From Shewanella salipaludis (GTDB taxonomy: Bacteria; Pseudomonadota; Gammaproteobacteria; Enterobacterales; Shewanellaceae): a stretch of 64,000 nt of DNA. The position numbers and the translations under genes are program-made. The stretch is from the NCBI RefSeq assembly GCF_012911865.1, contig NZ_JAAXYH010000003.1, positions 124,001-188,000 of the forward strand. Reading direction: 5' to 3'. Shown here one piece after another: positions 39,628 through 53,966 of this stretch. The notes under the pieces are model-generated. The model saw nothing but the letters and a program-made list of their open reading frames with translations, was not told the DNA's origin and searched no databases. How positions within the stretch are numbered: the stretch's first letter is position 1; each line of letters begins with the position of its first letter.

Positions 39628-39650
39628 TTATCCATAATTTCTGTGGATAA
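39628..39650. repeat. Inverted DnaA-box pair B
   Basis: TTATCCATA, a 5-base spacer ATTTC, then TGTGGATAA (a perfect reverse DnaA box). The geometry is identical to pair A 330 bases away, and both pairs are followed by a TTGAAA-containing stretch. Confidence 0.85.
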
Positions 39651-39839
39651 ATAGGTTGAAAAAGCTGGGGAAATACCCGGGTAACTTTCCCCCAAAGCGG
39701 CACAAGTGACACAATGCCAATATATTCCATTTTAATTCAGTCAGTTATATCAGGGCTTATTCAAAAATGTTCAACGACACCCTGGCGTACACTTTTTAAC
39801 CGGGATTGATCAACCTAAGATCTCAGGTAAAATCCCGCC

Positions 39840-40511
39840 ATGGAAAAAATATCCCCTCCCCAAGATCTCGCCGAGTTGATGTCCAGGGCCAATATGATGG
39901 CCGGCTTAACCTTGGCACAAATTGCCGCGCCCCACGGGCAAGCGGTGCCGGCCGATCTCAAGCGTGACAAAGGTTGGGTCGGGCAGATGATAGAGACTGA
40001 GCTGGGGGCAAACGCCGGCTCCAAACCCCAGCAGGACTTCCTCCACCTGGGGGTGGAACTCAAGACCATCCCCATAGATGGTGCGGGGCGGCCACTGGAA
40101 ACCACCTATGTCTGTGTCGCGCCCTTAATCAACATCCAGGGGCTGAGCTGGGAACAGAGCCTGGTATGCCACAAGCTGGAAAAGGTCCTGTGGGTACCGG
40201 TCGAAGGTGACAGGCAGTTGCCGATAGCCGCCAGACGGGTCGGTACCCCCATACTCTGGCAACCCGACGCTCGAGAACAAGCGCTGTTGCGTCAGGACTG
40301 GGAAGAAATAATGGAACTCATCAGCCTGGGAAAGGTGGAACAAATCAGTGCCCGCCATGGCGAAGTACTGCAACTTAGGCCCAAAGCGGCCAACAGCCAG
40401 GCCCTGACCCAGAGCATAGCCGAGGACGGCAGCATCAAACTCACCAATCCCAGGGGCTTCTATTTGAAGACCCAATTCACCGCCCGGATACTGGCCCGGC
40501 ACTTCGGCTAG
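39840..40511 (+). CDS. mutH: DNA mismatch repair endonuclease MutH
   Basis: Nicks the unmethylated strand at hemimethylated GATC sites after MutS/MutL activation. The 223 residues contain the restriction-type catalytic pattern D-x6-E-x-K in [12 protein letters not shown] (Asp66, Glu73, Lys75). Presence of MutH implies a Dam-methylating host. The gene is divergent from rppH across the DnaA-box region. It ends about 150 bases before cyaC. Confidence 0.97.
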   Translation: MEKISPPQDLAELMSRANMMAGLTLAQIAAPHGQAVPADLKRDKGWVGQMIETELGANAGSKPQQDFLHLGVELKTIPIDGAGRPLETTYVCVAPLINIQGLSWEQSLVCHKLEKVLWVPVEGDRQLPIAARRVGTPILWQPDAREQALLRQDWEEIMELISLGKVEQISARHGEVLQLRPKAANSQALTQSIAEDGSIKLTNPRGFYLKTQFTARILARHFG

Positions 40512-40665
40512 CAGGCTCATGCCGGACTATTGGCCTAAAAAGGCTTGAAAACGCCTTAAAAGGGGGCGGACAAGATTGAGTGACTAATAGTCCTGGCCCA
40601 AGCGGGGGTGTTTTCTATAAACTAGCCCATCCTGAAATACAGCATATCCGGATACCTTAACCACA

Positions 40666-41748
40666 GTGAAAGCCCGTCGACAGGCGAAAAAATTACTCTT
40701 TGCAATAGTGGCATGGGCTGCGGCCATGGGCGCGTTTGTGTTTTTTCGCTACGCCCAAACCCCGGAATTGCCACAATGGGCCAGAGGCAACGCAGATCTG
40801 GCGACCTTGGCCGTCTACATGGGGGTCATTTTTGGCAGCCTGCACTGGATGTCCAATCTCATCACGGATTTTCGCATCATCAATCGCCTGCCCTATATTT
40901 TCTCGGTCACTTTCAAGGGACTATTCTTGCTCTTGGGGGCAATCACACTCGCCTATATGATCCAATACCTCAACATGTGGGCGATAGAACACCACATGGT
41001 CCCCCTGAGGCAGATGTTAACGGCACAAATACTCTATAGCCCCTCGTTTCAGGCCCTGCTGATTTATCTCGTGGTGGTGCGCCTCGGCCTGGCTTTCATA
41101 GAGCAGATGGCCTTGCTCATGGGCCCCAGAATATTGCTCAATATCGGGCTGGGGAAATACCATAAGCCCAGGTATGAACAGAGGCTCTTCCTCTTCCTCG
41201 ACATGGTTGCATCCACCTCACATGCCGAGGCGCTGGGTGATTATCGCTTCAGCCGTCTCATCCAGGACAGCTTCAACCTGTTGTCGGACACAGTGACCAA
41301 CAATGACGCCGAGATCTACCGTTATATGGGGGATGCAGTGCTGATCCACTGGCCGTTGGAGACGGGAATAGTGCATGACAGGTGCATGAATGTTTATTTC
41401 GAGTTCAGCCAGCAACTGCATTGGCACAGGCACTATTTCGAGAAACACTACGGCTTCGTGCCTGAATTCAAGGCCGCGGCCCATTGCGGTCAGGTGGTGG
41501 CGGCCGTCGTCGGCGTGCATAAACAAGAGATCAGCTTCTTCAGCGACGTGCTCAACACCCTCACCCGCTTGCAAGATCAGTGCAATCCGCTCGGCCAGCG
41601 GATGCTGATCTCAGGTGCCCTGTCCGGACGCCTGGACAACCAGGAATCCCAGTATAAGCGCACTAACCTGGGCCCCATTAAACTCAAAGGCAAACAACAT
41701 TCCATCGAGGTGTTTGCCGTTTCCCCCAAGCTGGCCTCAGCCAATTAG
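40666..41748 (+). CDS. cyaC: Membrane-bound class III adenylate cyclase
   Basis: A 360-residue protein with about four to five N-terminal membrane helices (residues 5-155) followed by a cytoplasmic class III nucleotidyl cyclase domain. The two metal-binding aspartates are visible: Asp179 in LFLFLDMVAST and Asp223 in YMGDAVLIHW. Gene context (mutH, oxyR, hptA, gltB) matches the locus of Shewanella CyaC, an adenylate cyclase feeding CRP; the symbol rests on that recollection. The start codon is GTG with no strong ribosome site. It overlaps the convergent oxyR by four bases at its 3' end. Confidence 0.85.
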   Translation: MKARRQAKKLLFAIVAWAAAMGAFVFFRYAQTPELPQWARGNADLATLAVYMGVIFGSLHWMSNLITDFRIINRLPYIFSVTFKGLFLLLGAITLAYMIQYLNMWAIEHHMVPLRQMLTAQILYSPSFQALLIYLVVVRLGLAFIEQMALLMGPRILLNIGLGKYHKPRYEQRLFLFLDMVASTSHAEALGDYRFSRLIQDSFNLLSDTVTNNDAEIYRYMGDAVLIHWPLETGIVHDRCMNVYFEFSQQLHWHRHYFEKHYGFVPEFKAAAHCGQVVAAVVGVHKQEISFFSDVLNTLTRLQDQCNPLGQRMLISGALSGRLDNQESQYKRTNLGPIKLKGKQHSIEVFAVSPKLASAN

Positions 41749-42647
41749 CCTTGGAGCAGAGTTTGGATCTCCAGCCCCAAGGTACGGAAGGTCAGGATGC
41801 GGCTGGTCGTCTGCCGCCATACCAGGCCTATGTCGCGGTAGGGGGCTTTCCCCGGCGGCGTCATAACCACCAGGTCCGTGTCATTCAGGATACCTGCGTC
41901 TATCGCCATTTGCGGCAGGAAGGTCGTGCCCAGCTTACTGTTCACCATCTGCACCAAGGTATGCAGGCTGGTGGCGGCGAAGGGGTTGATCTTATTGCTG
42001 TCTCCCAGCTCACAAGCACTGATGGCATGGCCTGTGATGCAATGCTCTCCCTGTAGCAGGAAGATGCTCTCGTCCGGCAGGGACTGGTAATCCAGCGGCT
42101 CATGCACATCTCCCAACAAATCCTTATGCATCACCATCTTAAAAGGATCTATGCCCACCTTCATGCTGTGATACCCACCGGTATCTACGGGTAAAGCCAG
42201 AATGAGCAAATCCAGTTCTCCCTTACCCAGGGCCTCCAACAGCCGCTCTGTGGTATCTTCCTTCAGCAGCAGACTCAAGCCGGGGTAGGCCTGCTGGCAC
42301 TGGCGCATGACCCGGCTCAGCAGGAAGGGGGCTATCGTAGGTATGCACCCCAGGCGTATGTCGCCTGTCATGGGGTCACCCTGATTCTTCACCAACTCGA
42401 CCAGGTCGTCGACCTCGGTGAGGATCTTCCTGGCACGCAGCACCACCTCTTCGCCTATGGCGGTAAAGATGAAAGACTTATGATCTCTCTCTATCAATTG
42501 ATGTCCGAGTTGCTCTTCCAGGTTCTGAATGCCGCTCGACAGGGTCGATTGGCTGACGAAACTCACTTTGGCCGCCCGATTAAAATTCTGCTCTTGATGC
42601 AGATTAACCAAATAATAGAGATTTTTCAGACTGGGTAAGTTTTTCAT
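41745..42647 (-). CDS. oxyR: Hydrogen peroxide sensor OxyR (LysR family)
   Basis: A 300-residue LysR regulator. The N-terminal winged helix is NLYYLVNLHQEQNFNRAAKV. OxyR is indicated by the redox pair Cys203 and Cys212 in EHCITGHAISACELG, nine residues apart as Cys199 and Cys208 in E. coli, and by FAATSLHTLVQMVNSKLGTT and TIAPFLLSRVMRQCQQAYPG. Peroxide forms a disulfide between the two cysteines and changes regulation of catalase, Dps and similar genes. It is convergent with cyaC (4-base overlap) and divergent from the GGDEF gene. Confidence 0.93.
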   Translation of the reverse strand: MKNLPSLKNLYYLVNLHQEQNFNRAAKVSFVSQSTLSSGIQNLEEQLGHQLIERDHKSFIFTAIGEEVVLRARKILTEVDDLVELVKNQGDPMTGDIRLGCIPTIAPFLLSRVMRQCQQAYPGLSLLLKEDTTERLLEALGKGELDLLILALPVDTGGYHSMKVGIDPFKMVMHKDLLGDVHEPLDYQSLPDESIFLLQGEHCITGHAISACELGDSNKINPFAATSLHTLVQMVNSKLGTTFLPQMAIDAGILNDTDLVVMTPPGKAPYRDIGLVWRQTTSRILTFRTLGLEIQTLLQG

Positions 42648-42801
42648 TTAATCGATTACCATGTGCTTAATTAATTCAATAGTTGAAACTACTCTACCAC
42701 AGTCAGGGATGACTGCCAGCAGCGCTAAATAACGCCTGCCGTTAGCCTCACATGGCTTGCCAATACAGGGGGGGCATCTATACTTTTTGAGTCGTTTCCA
42801 A

Positions 42802-44529
42802 ATGGGATATAGAGGAATGAAGGGGGTTGTCGCTGGACTATGCTTACTCCTGCTGCTGCCATTCGCCTATGGCAAAGTGAATCTTTCCGAAGGAAATCGA
42901 CTCTTACCCCTGGCCTCGCTATACAGCCCCCTGAACGTTGGCAACGCCCACGCACTGAGTCTGTATCTGGATAGCCAGGCCACCGAAGCCCAATTCCACT
43001 CGGGCCCCTGGCAAAGTCTTACCATCACCAATACCCAACAGAAAACCGGCCTCTGGTATCTGACCCAAGCCGATGCCCGCCAGGTATCCCCCCTGTTGGT
43101 ACGCTCGGGAGACAAGCTGACCCCGCTCGCGGGGAAAACCTTCATCTGGCCCATGGCAACCCATGTCTATTTGCTGACCCTGGGTCCCAATGAAACCAAA
43201 CAACTCTTGGTTCAGCATGATAACAGCCCGACCCAACTCTGGTCTGCGGCTTGGTGGCAAGACTGGCAGGACACGGCATCCGCCTGTGGTTACTTGCTGA
43301 TCGGGGCCTTGAGTGGTCTCTGCCTCATGCATCTGGCCCTGTGTCTGCTACAGGGGGGCAGGTGCGGCGATTTACTGCTCTTGCAGGCGTTGAATATCAC
43401 CTTTTTAATCAACAACATCTGGGTTGCGGATAAACACTTGTCTTTCTTTATCAACCTGCCGCTGCCTCTGCTGGCCTTCTCACTGGTGCTGCTCTTCAAC
43501 CAGGCCGAGCCCCATCTGGCCAAGACAATGTCGGAACGAGCGCTGCTCAGCGTCAGGCTATTCCTCTGTGCCTGTCTGGCATTAGCCATAACCTCGTTAT
43601 TCTTCGTGAACTCAACCTGGTATGACGCCATGCTTTTTATCCTGTTATTCAGCATAGTGAGCCTGACCGGCTTGCTGTTGCACGGAATGAAACAGCACTT
43701 CCAGCCCCATTATTTGCCCCTCATAGGGATCTGCTTATGTCTGGCCAGCATGACTGTGACTCAGTATCAACTGACGCTGGTCACCGAACGCTTGTATCTG
43801 TACTTGCCCCTGCTGGCACTCAATCTGCTGGCGCTGACACTGACCATGCTCAACTCAGCCCCCCAGAGGCAAGCACGCCTGAGTCGGGACAACATGAGTC
43901 CGGCCGAAGCCCTCAGCAATAATAGATTAAGGTACGAAACCTTAGTGCAACAGCTGGCCGAACTGCAGATAAATTACAAACTCCTGCTGGAGAAAAATGC
44001 CATAGATTTCCTCACCGGCTTGAAGAACAGGCAATTTTTCAACGAAAAATACCACCGTGAGCTGACCCAGAGCATGCGGGAACAACAGGCTCTCAGCCTG
44101 ATCATCATAGACATAGACTTTTTCAAGAAAGTGAACGACAAATACGGTCATCAGACGGGAGATGAGGTGTTGCAAGCCGTCGCCAAGCGGTTTTACGCCG
44201 TGCTCAAGCGTCCGGCAGATTCAATCTGTCGTTACGGTGGCGAAGAGTTTGCCGTGCTCCTGCCGAACACAGAACTGCAGGGCGCCGCCCACGTTGCCGA
44301 GCTCATTCGCAAGAGCGTCAAGAGCAAACCCATACTGACCAATCAGGGGGAAATTCACGTCACGGTCAGCCAGGGCATAGCCTCAATGGTGCACTCTGCC
44401 GAAACACCCACAGACAAGCTCCTGAACAGTGCAGACAAGGCACTGTATCAGGCCAAAAACTTGGGCAGGGACAGGATAGAACTGGCGCCGACAAAACCTT
44501 ATATAGTCACTGCCGGGCGCCAAAGTTGA
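42802..44529 (+). CDS. Membrane sensor diguanylate cyclase (GGDEF)
   Basis: A protein of about 575 residues. A signal-peptide-like N-terminus (GVVAGLCLLLLLPFAYGKVN) leads into a periplasmic sensor domain, then about seven membrane helices (7TMR-DISM-like layout), a short coiled linker and a C-terminal GGDEF domain. The active site reads RYGGEEF (near residue 479) and the inhibitory I-site RPAD stands five residues upstream, so an active, product-inhibited c-di-GMP synthase is expected. The ATG at 42802 or 42817 is the start; neither has an ideal ribosome site. It is convergent with hptA, five bases apart. Confidence 0.9.
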   Translation: MGYRGMKGVVAGLCLLLLLPFAYGKVNLSEGNRLLPLASLYSPLNVGNAHALSLYLDSQATEAQFHSGPWQSLTITNTQQKTGLWYLTQADARQVSPLLVRSGDKLTPLAGKTFIWPMATHVYLLTLGPNETKQLLVQHDNSPTQLWSAAWWQDWQDTASACGYLLIGALSGLCLMHLALCLLQGGRCGDLLLLQALNITFLINNIWVADKHLSFFINLPLPLLAFSLVLLFNQAEPHLAKTMSERALLSVRLFLCACLALAITSLFFVNSTWYDAMLFILLFSIVSLTGLLLHGMKQHFQPHYLPLIGICLCLASMTVTQYQLTLVTERLYLYLPLLALNLLALTLTMLNSAPQRQARLSRDNMSPAEALSNNRLRYETLVQQLAELQINYKLLLEKNAIDFLTGLKNRQFFNEKYHRELTQSMREQQALSLIIIDIDFFKKVNDKYGHQTGDEVLQAVAKRFYAVLKRPADSICRYGGEEFAVLLPNTELQGAAHVAELIRKSVKSKPILTNQGEIHVTVSQGIASMVHSAETPTDKLLNSADKALYQAKNLGRDRIELAPTKPYIVTAGRQS

Positions 44530-44534
44530 TGCCA

Positions 44535-44900
44535 TCAGGCTTTGGCTTGCAGGAATTGCTTCAACTGTTGCAAATCATCGAAGGCATGTTCGACTATGAC
44601 ATTGAGCCAATTCGCGTGGCCCGCTTCCCATTCGGCTTCCTCGCCATGTTGCAACAACTGGGCATACTGCTGGATGCGTTTCAATCCAACCGAGCCCGCC
44701 GCCCCCTTGAACTTATGCGCTTCGCCGCACAGGGTCTCCTTATCGCCGCTATCATAGGCTTTTTGGAGGTTGGCGACATATTCGGGCATCAATTGCTCAA
44801 ATAAAACCACACTTTTCAATAAGGTACCTGCACCTATCGCACTACAATATTGATCCAGGGTATTCAGATCCAGGATTGCTTCTAATTCCATTGTGGCCAT
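44535..44900 (-). CDS. hptA: Histidine phosphotransfer (HPt) protein, HptA type
   Basis: A 121-residue helical protein consisting of one HPt domain. The phosphorylated residue is His62 in GEAHKFKGAAGSVGL. In Shewanella the ArcS/ArcB-type sensor works through a separate HPt protein, HptA, which passes phosphate to ArcA; this gene lies where I recall hptA, between oxyR and gltB. Its protein has no other domain. Assignment to the Arc pathway is from context, not from sequence alone. Confidence 0.85.
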   Translation of the reverse strand: MATMELEAILDLNTLDQYCSAIGAGTLLKSVVLFEQLMPEYVANLQKAYDSGDKETLCGEAHKFKGAAGSVGLKRIQQYAQLLQHGEEAEWEAGHANWLNVIVEHAFDDLQQLKQFLQAKA

Positions 44901-45056
44901 GAAGGCACCTCTTAAAGACTGTCAAATGCTTAATACCGATTCACCCCATAATACCCACTAAAATGTCAGGTGCAACTTAATAGCGGCAACAGAGTCCAGA
45001 TAGCGCCAGATTTAACCCATGTGCTTGCGGTTAGCGCCTGTTGTGGGCAACAGCCG

Positions 45057-45126
45057 TGAGCCCAGGCATAAATGCGCCGGCCGTCGAAGGCATGACACAG
45101 AGCCGCACCGCCGCGGCCTGGGCTCA
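45057..45126. repeat. GC-rich inverted repeat upstream of gltB
   Basis: TGAGCCCAGGC (45057-45067) pairs perfectly with GCCTGGGCTCA (45116-45126) around a 48-base GC-rich centre. It lies in the 620-bp hptA-gltB gap, whose remainder is AT-rich. No T run follows. I cannot assign a function; see findings. Confidence 0.7.
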
Positions 45127-45331
45127 GGCTATCGGGTGCGCCACTATCGCATAAAAAAATGAATAATTAAGCAAAAAGGGTAATTTTTTAACTATTCTTC
45201 AGTATCTGTAATGAAAATCACTGTCCGTGAATTTAAAAAATTCGGCATAAAATGTTGCCAAAGCGTAAATCAAAAGTCTCACCAATTTTAAAATTCTTTT
45301 TATTCATAATGTTATACAAGCACTTCCACAG

Positions 45332-45347
45332 TTTACGTTAACGTAAA
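45332..45347. promoter_or_regulatory. 16-bp perfect palindrome, probable operator of gltBD
   Basis: TTTACGTTAACGTAAA is centred about 70 bases upstream of the predicted gltB -35 box. The ACGT-containing half-sites resemble operators described for the MerR-family regulator LiuR in Shewanella and relatives, whose regulon includes gltBD as I recall. The regulator is inference; the palindrome is directly visible. Confidence 0.65.
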
Positions 45348-45407
45348 TCAACTATATTTACTGCAAAAAATCTGCTGAAACGCCATGAGTATAGGCAAAT
45401 TTATGGT

Positions 45408-45436
45408 TTGACCTTTGCTGAACCCCAGGCTAATTT
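45408..45436 (+). promoter_or_regulatory. Predicted sigma-70 promoter of gltBD
   Basis: TTGACC (45408-45413), 17-bp spacer, TAATTT (45431-45436). Transcription would begin near 45443, about 80 bases before the gltB ATG. Confidence 0.6.
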
Positions 45437-45520
45437 GGGTGGTTCGGGTGCATATCTATATAGAATGTCTGTTACATTTCTCCCGAGTCGTATTTAGCCG
45501 AGGTTTAGGGAGGTTTCTGT

Positions 45521-51399
<5,879 letters not shown>

Positions 51400-51423
51400 C
51401 CCGGGCACATAGGGCTCGAGTGA

Positions 51424-51459
51424 AATGCCGGCGCATCCATGGATGCGCCGGCATTTTTT
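51424..51459 (+). terminator. gltBD terminator
   Basis: A nearly loopless 15-bp perfect stem (AATGCCGGCGCATCC and its complement) is followed by TTTTTT, about 25 bases after gltD. Confidence 0.93.
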
Positions 51460-51593
51460 GCGCCGCCGCCAAACTGGCCCGACGTCTTAGGCGACTAACA
51501 TTTTCATCACTCTATGCTATATTAGCGCGCATATTTTACCCCGATAAGCCTGCGGACTCACGGCGCAGCTTATTGTTATCAGGAAAGATCCCC

Positions 51594-52286
51594 ATGAAAC
51601 TAGGTATCATAGGCGCTATGGAGCCGGAAGTGGCTCACCTCATCGCCTCGATGAAGCACCCCAGCTCGCAAACCATTGCCGGCATTGAATTCGTATCCGG
51701 CCAACTGGCAGGCAAAGATGTGGTAGTGACTCGCTCCGGCATAGGCAAGGTCGCCGCCAGCATAGCCACGACCCTGCTGATCGAGAAATTCGCCCCGGAT
51801 GCGGTGATCAACACAGGCTCGGCCGGCGGCTTCGTCGACACCCTGTCCATAGGCGACATAGTCATTTCCTCCGAGGTGCGGCATCACGATGTGGATGTCA
51901 CCGCCTTCGGTTATGAAATGGGTCAAATGGCACAGCAGCCAGCGGCATTCATCCCGGATGCACGCCTGGTCGCCGCCGCCAAGCAGGCGATTCAGCACCT
52001 GGGTGAAGTCCAGGCCATCGAAGGTCTCATCTGTACCGGCGACAGCTTCATCTGCGATCCCGAGCGCACCGCCACCATGCGCAAGCATTTCCCAACCATG
52101 GCTGCCTGCGAAATGGAAGGCGCCGCCATTGCCCAGGTATGCCACCAGTTCAAGGTCCCCTTCGTGGTGATCCGTTCCCTGTCGGACAATGCCAACAACG
52201 ATTCGCCGGTGGATTTCGATGCCTATCTGGTCAAGGCCGGGCACCATTCGGCCTTGATGGTCATGGCACTACTAGAGCAACTCTAA
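51594..52286 (+). CDS. mtnN: 5'-methylthioadenosine / S-adenosylhomocysteine nucleosidase
   Basis: Hydrolyses MTA, SAH and 5'-deoxyadenosine, recycling by-products of SAM use. The 230 residues open [16 protein letters not shown] and contain [14 protein letters not shown] and the active-site segment [14 protein letters not shown] with catalytic Asp in SDNANNDS. The start follows AGGAAAG. A CbiB-family gene follows 18 bases later. Confidence 0.97.
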   Translation: MKLGIIGAMEPEVAHLIASMKHPSSQTIAGIEFVSGQLAGKDVVVTRSGIGKVAASIATTLLIEKFAPDAVINTGSAGGFVDTLSIGDIVISSEVRHHDVDVTAFGYEMGQMAQQPAAFIPDARLVAAAKQAIQHLGEVQAIEGLICTGDSFICDPERTATMRKHFPTMAACEMEGAAIAQVCHQFKVPFVVIRSLSDNANNDSPVDFDAYLVKAGHHSALMVMALLEQL

Positions 52287-52304
52287 GCGGCAGAGACTGA
52301 ACCC

Positions 52305-53294
52305 ATGACTACCCCCTTCTATGAGCAATTGGTCCTTGTCGATGGCAACTTGTTTGAGGGATTCCTGGTTCTGTTTTTTGCCCTGCTGTTGGCACGACTG
52401 GCACCACTGCCGCGGGAAATGCAGCCGCTGATCTGGTTCGGCCATCTGGCCAAGCGACTGGCCGCCAAGGTCAACAAGCCGGAACGCTCGCCGTCACAGC
52501 GGGTCACCGCCGGCTTGCTCGCCAGTCTGCTGTTAATCTTGCCCTTCTGGGGCATCATCAGCTTCCTGCTCGAACTGGCGGCCTTCCCCTGGTTTTTCGA
52601 GTTTCTGGTGCTGTACCTCTGCCTCAGTGACGCCAGCTTCAGCCAGGTGGCCGACGATGTCGCCCAGGCGCTGGAGCGGGATGACAATGCCGGCGCCAAG
52701 CGCCTGCTCCGTCTCTGGGTGGCGCGTGATACCCAGAATCTCTCCCCCGTGGGGGTGAGTAAGGCCACCATAGAGAAACTGGTCTCCTCGCCGGTTTACG
52801 GCACGGCGGCCACCCTGTTCTTCTTCGGCCTGGCCGGCGCCTCGGCGGTATTGGCCGTGCGCATGCTCAAGCAGCTGGAACTGGCTTGGCCGGCACTGGA
52901 CCCACGCTATCGCCACTTTAACCGCCCCGTGTACCTAACCAGCTCAGTGCTGCTGCTCATCCCCTCCTGGTTATGGAGCTTTTCGCTGGCGATCCAGGGC
53001 GGGCCCAGGGCGCTGAAGGCGCTACTGAGTCCACCCGTCAGCCGCTTCCCGCTGGGAAATACGCTGCTGAGTCTGCATGTCAGCGCCACCATATTGGGCC
53101 TGGAACTGGGCGGACCGCAGAAGTTCAACAACATACGGATCGCCGTCGAGCCCATAGGCCGGGGGCCGCTGCCCAACGGCGCCCAGATCCGCCCTGCGGT
53201 GAAACTCGCCTCCCGCGCCTGCGCGCTCTGGTTCAGTTCCGTGGTCATTTTACCTCTGCTATGGGCAGGCCTGCGCTGGCAACAGAGCCTCTAA
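52305..53294 (+). CDS. CobD/CbiB-family membrane protein
   Basis: A 329-residue protein with about five membrane segments. It resembles the CbiB/CobD family (adenosylcobinamide-phosphate synthase) and the related AmpE proteins in size, N-terminal ARLAPLPREMQPLIWFG, FLVLYLCLSDASFSQVADDV and the C-terminal EPIGRGPLPNGAQIRPAV. Cobinamide synthesis is possible, but no other cobalamin gene is near and CbiB homologues in this position may have another role. It follows mtnN by 18 bases and is likely cotranscribed. Confidence 0.78.
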   Translation: MTTPFYEQLVLVDGNLFEGFLVLFFALLLARLAPLPREMQPLIWFGHLAKRLAAKVNKPERSPSQRVTAGLLASLLLILPFWGIISFLLELAAFPWFFEFLVLYLCLSDASFSQVADDVAQALERDDNAGAKRLLRLWVARDTQNLSPVGVSKATIEKLVSSPVYGTAATLFFFGLAGASAVLAVRMLKQLELAWPALDPRYRHFNRPVYLTSSVLLLIPSWLWSFSLAIQGGPRALKALLSPPVSRFPLGNTLLSLHVSATILGLELGGPQKFNNIRIAVEPIGRGPLPNGAQIRPAVKLASRACALWFSSVVILPLLWAGLRWQQSL

Positions 53295-53377
53295 CCACTT
53301 GTTTTAAAAGATACCCATGAGTCATACTCTTTGGGCCATATTCCAGAGTCATTAGTTCATAGAAAGAGGCTGCCATC

Positions 53378-53767
53378 TTGCTGGAAAATATACACCTGTC
53401 GCTGACGACCCCCGCCCTGCTATTCCCGGCGATATCTTTGCTGTTACTGGCCTATACCAATCGCTTCTTCGCCCTGGCGGCATTGATCAGGAGCCTGAGC
53501 GGCGAGAATAAACCCGTACATGACGATCAGATCAAAAATTTACGTCAGCGGATAGTGCTGATCCGCAGGATGCAGGAGGCCGGCGTCTCCAGCTTCGCCC
53601 TGTGCGTGCTATGCATGATCTTCCTCTACGCAGGCTTCACCCAGACAGGCTCGGTGATCTTCGGTTGCAGCCTGCTCCTGCTGCTGTATTCGCTGATCTT
53701 GTCCGTGATAGAGATACGCATCTCTGTCATCGCCTTGAATATTCACCTCAAAGAGATGAGCAAGTAA
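53378..53767 (+). CDS. DUF2721 family membrane protein
   Basis: A 129-residue protein with three hydrophobic segments (residues about 10-32, 68-88 and 90-115). TTPALLFPAISLLLLAYTNR and the later NLRQRIVLIRRMQEAGVSSF are the DUF2721 pattern; function unknown. The start is TTG at 53378, preceded by GAGG at 8 bases. Confidence 0.82.
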   Translation: MLENIHLSLTTPALLFPAISLLLLAYTNRFFALAALIRSLSGENKPVHDDQIKNLRQRIVLIRRMQEAGVSSFALCVLCMIFLYAGFTQTGSVIFGCSLLLLLYSLILSVIEIRISVIALNIHLKEMSK

Positions 53768-53966
53768 GCGAGTGCCGCCGACAAAGCCCGGGTTGCAGAG
53801 CCAATGCCATGGTCCCTGCATCCCGAGCTTGATCGCAGCCCCATGAGTAGGCATTATTCGAATATTGTGTCTGGCGAGCCGCCCCATACGCCCGAGCCCT
53901 GGCTTACCCGGGCCTGACATACCACAAGCCGCGCGGCGGCTGATATAAAAACAAAGAGACCTTAGT

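Larger units (their letters stand above)
39150..39839. promoter_or_regulatory. rppH-mutH intergenic region: DnaA-box cluster, DARS2-like
   Basis: 690 AT-rich bases without a plausible gene. It holds at least six DnaA-box-like 9-mers: TTATCAACA (39262-39270), an inverted ATATCCACA pair (39294-39316), TTATACACA (39524-39532, fits TTWTNCACA), and an inverted TTATCCATA / TTATCCACA pair (39628-39650). A one-mismatch IHF-like sequence (minus strand, 39613-39625) abuts the last pair. As I recall, E. coli DARS2, which regenerates ATP-DnaA with IHF and Fis, lies in the same rppH(nudH/ygdP)-mutH gap. Function here is inferred from position plus box layout. Confidence 0.65.

Noticed and set aside
45041-45154. 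Possible short gene (about 37 codons) on the plus strand upstream of gltB
   Set aside because: Only a TTG start, no ribosome site and no recognisable protein; the minus strand is also open over the same GC-rich stretch. Recorded as an inverted repeat instead.
45168-45185. ARG box (TGAATAATTAAGCA) upstream of gltB
   Set aside because: The first half matches the ArgR consensus but the second half is poor, and there is no adjacent second box.
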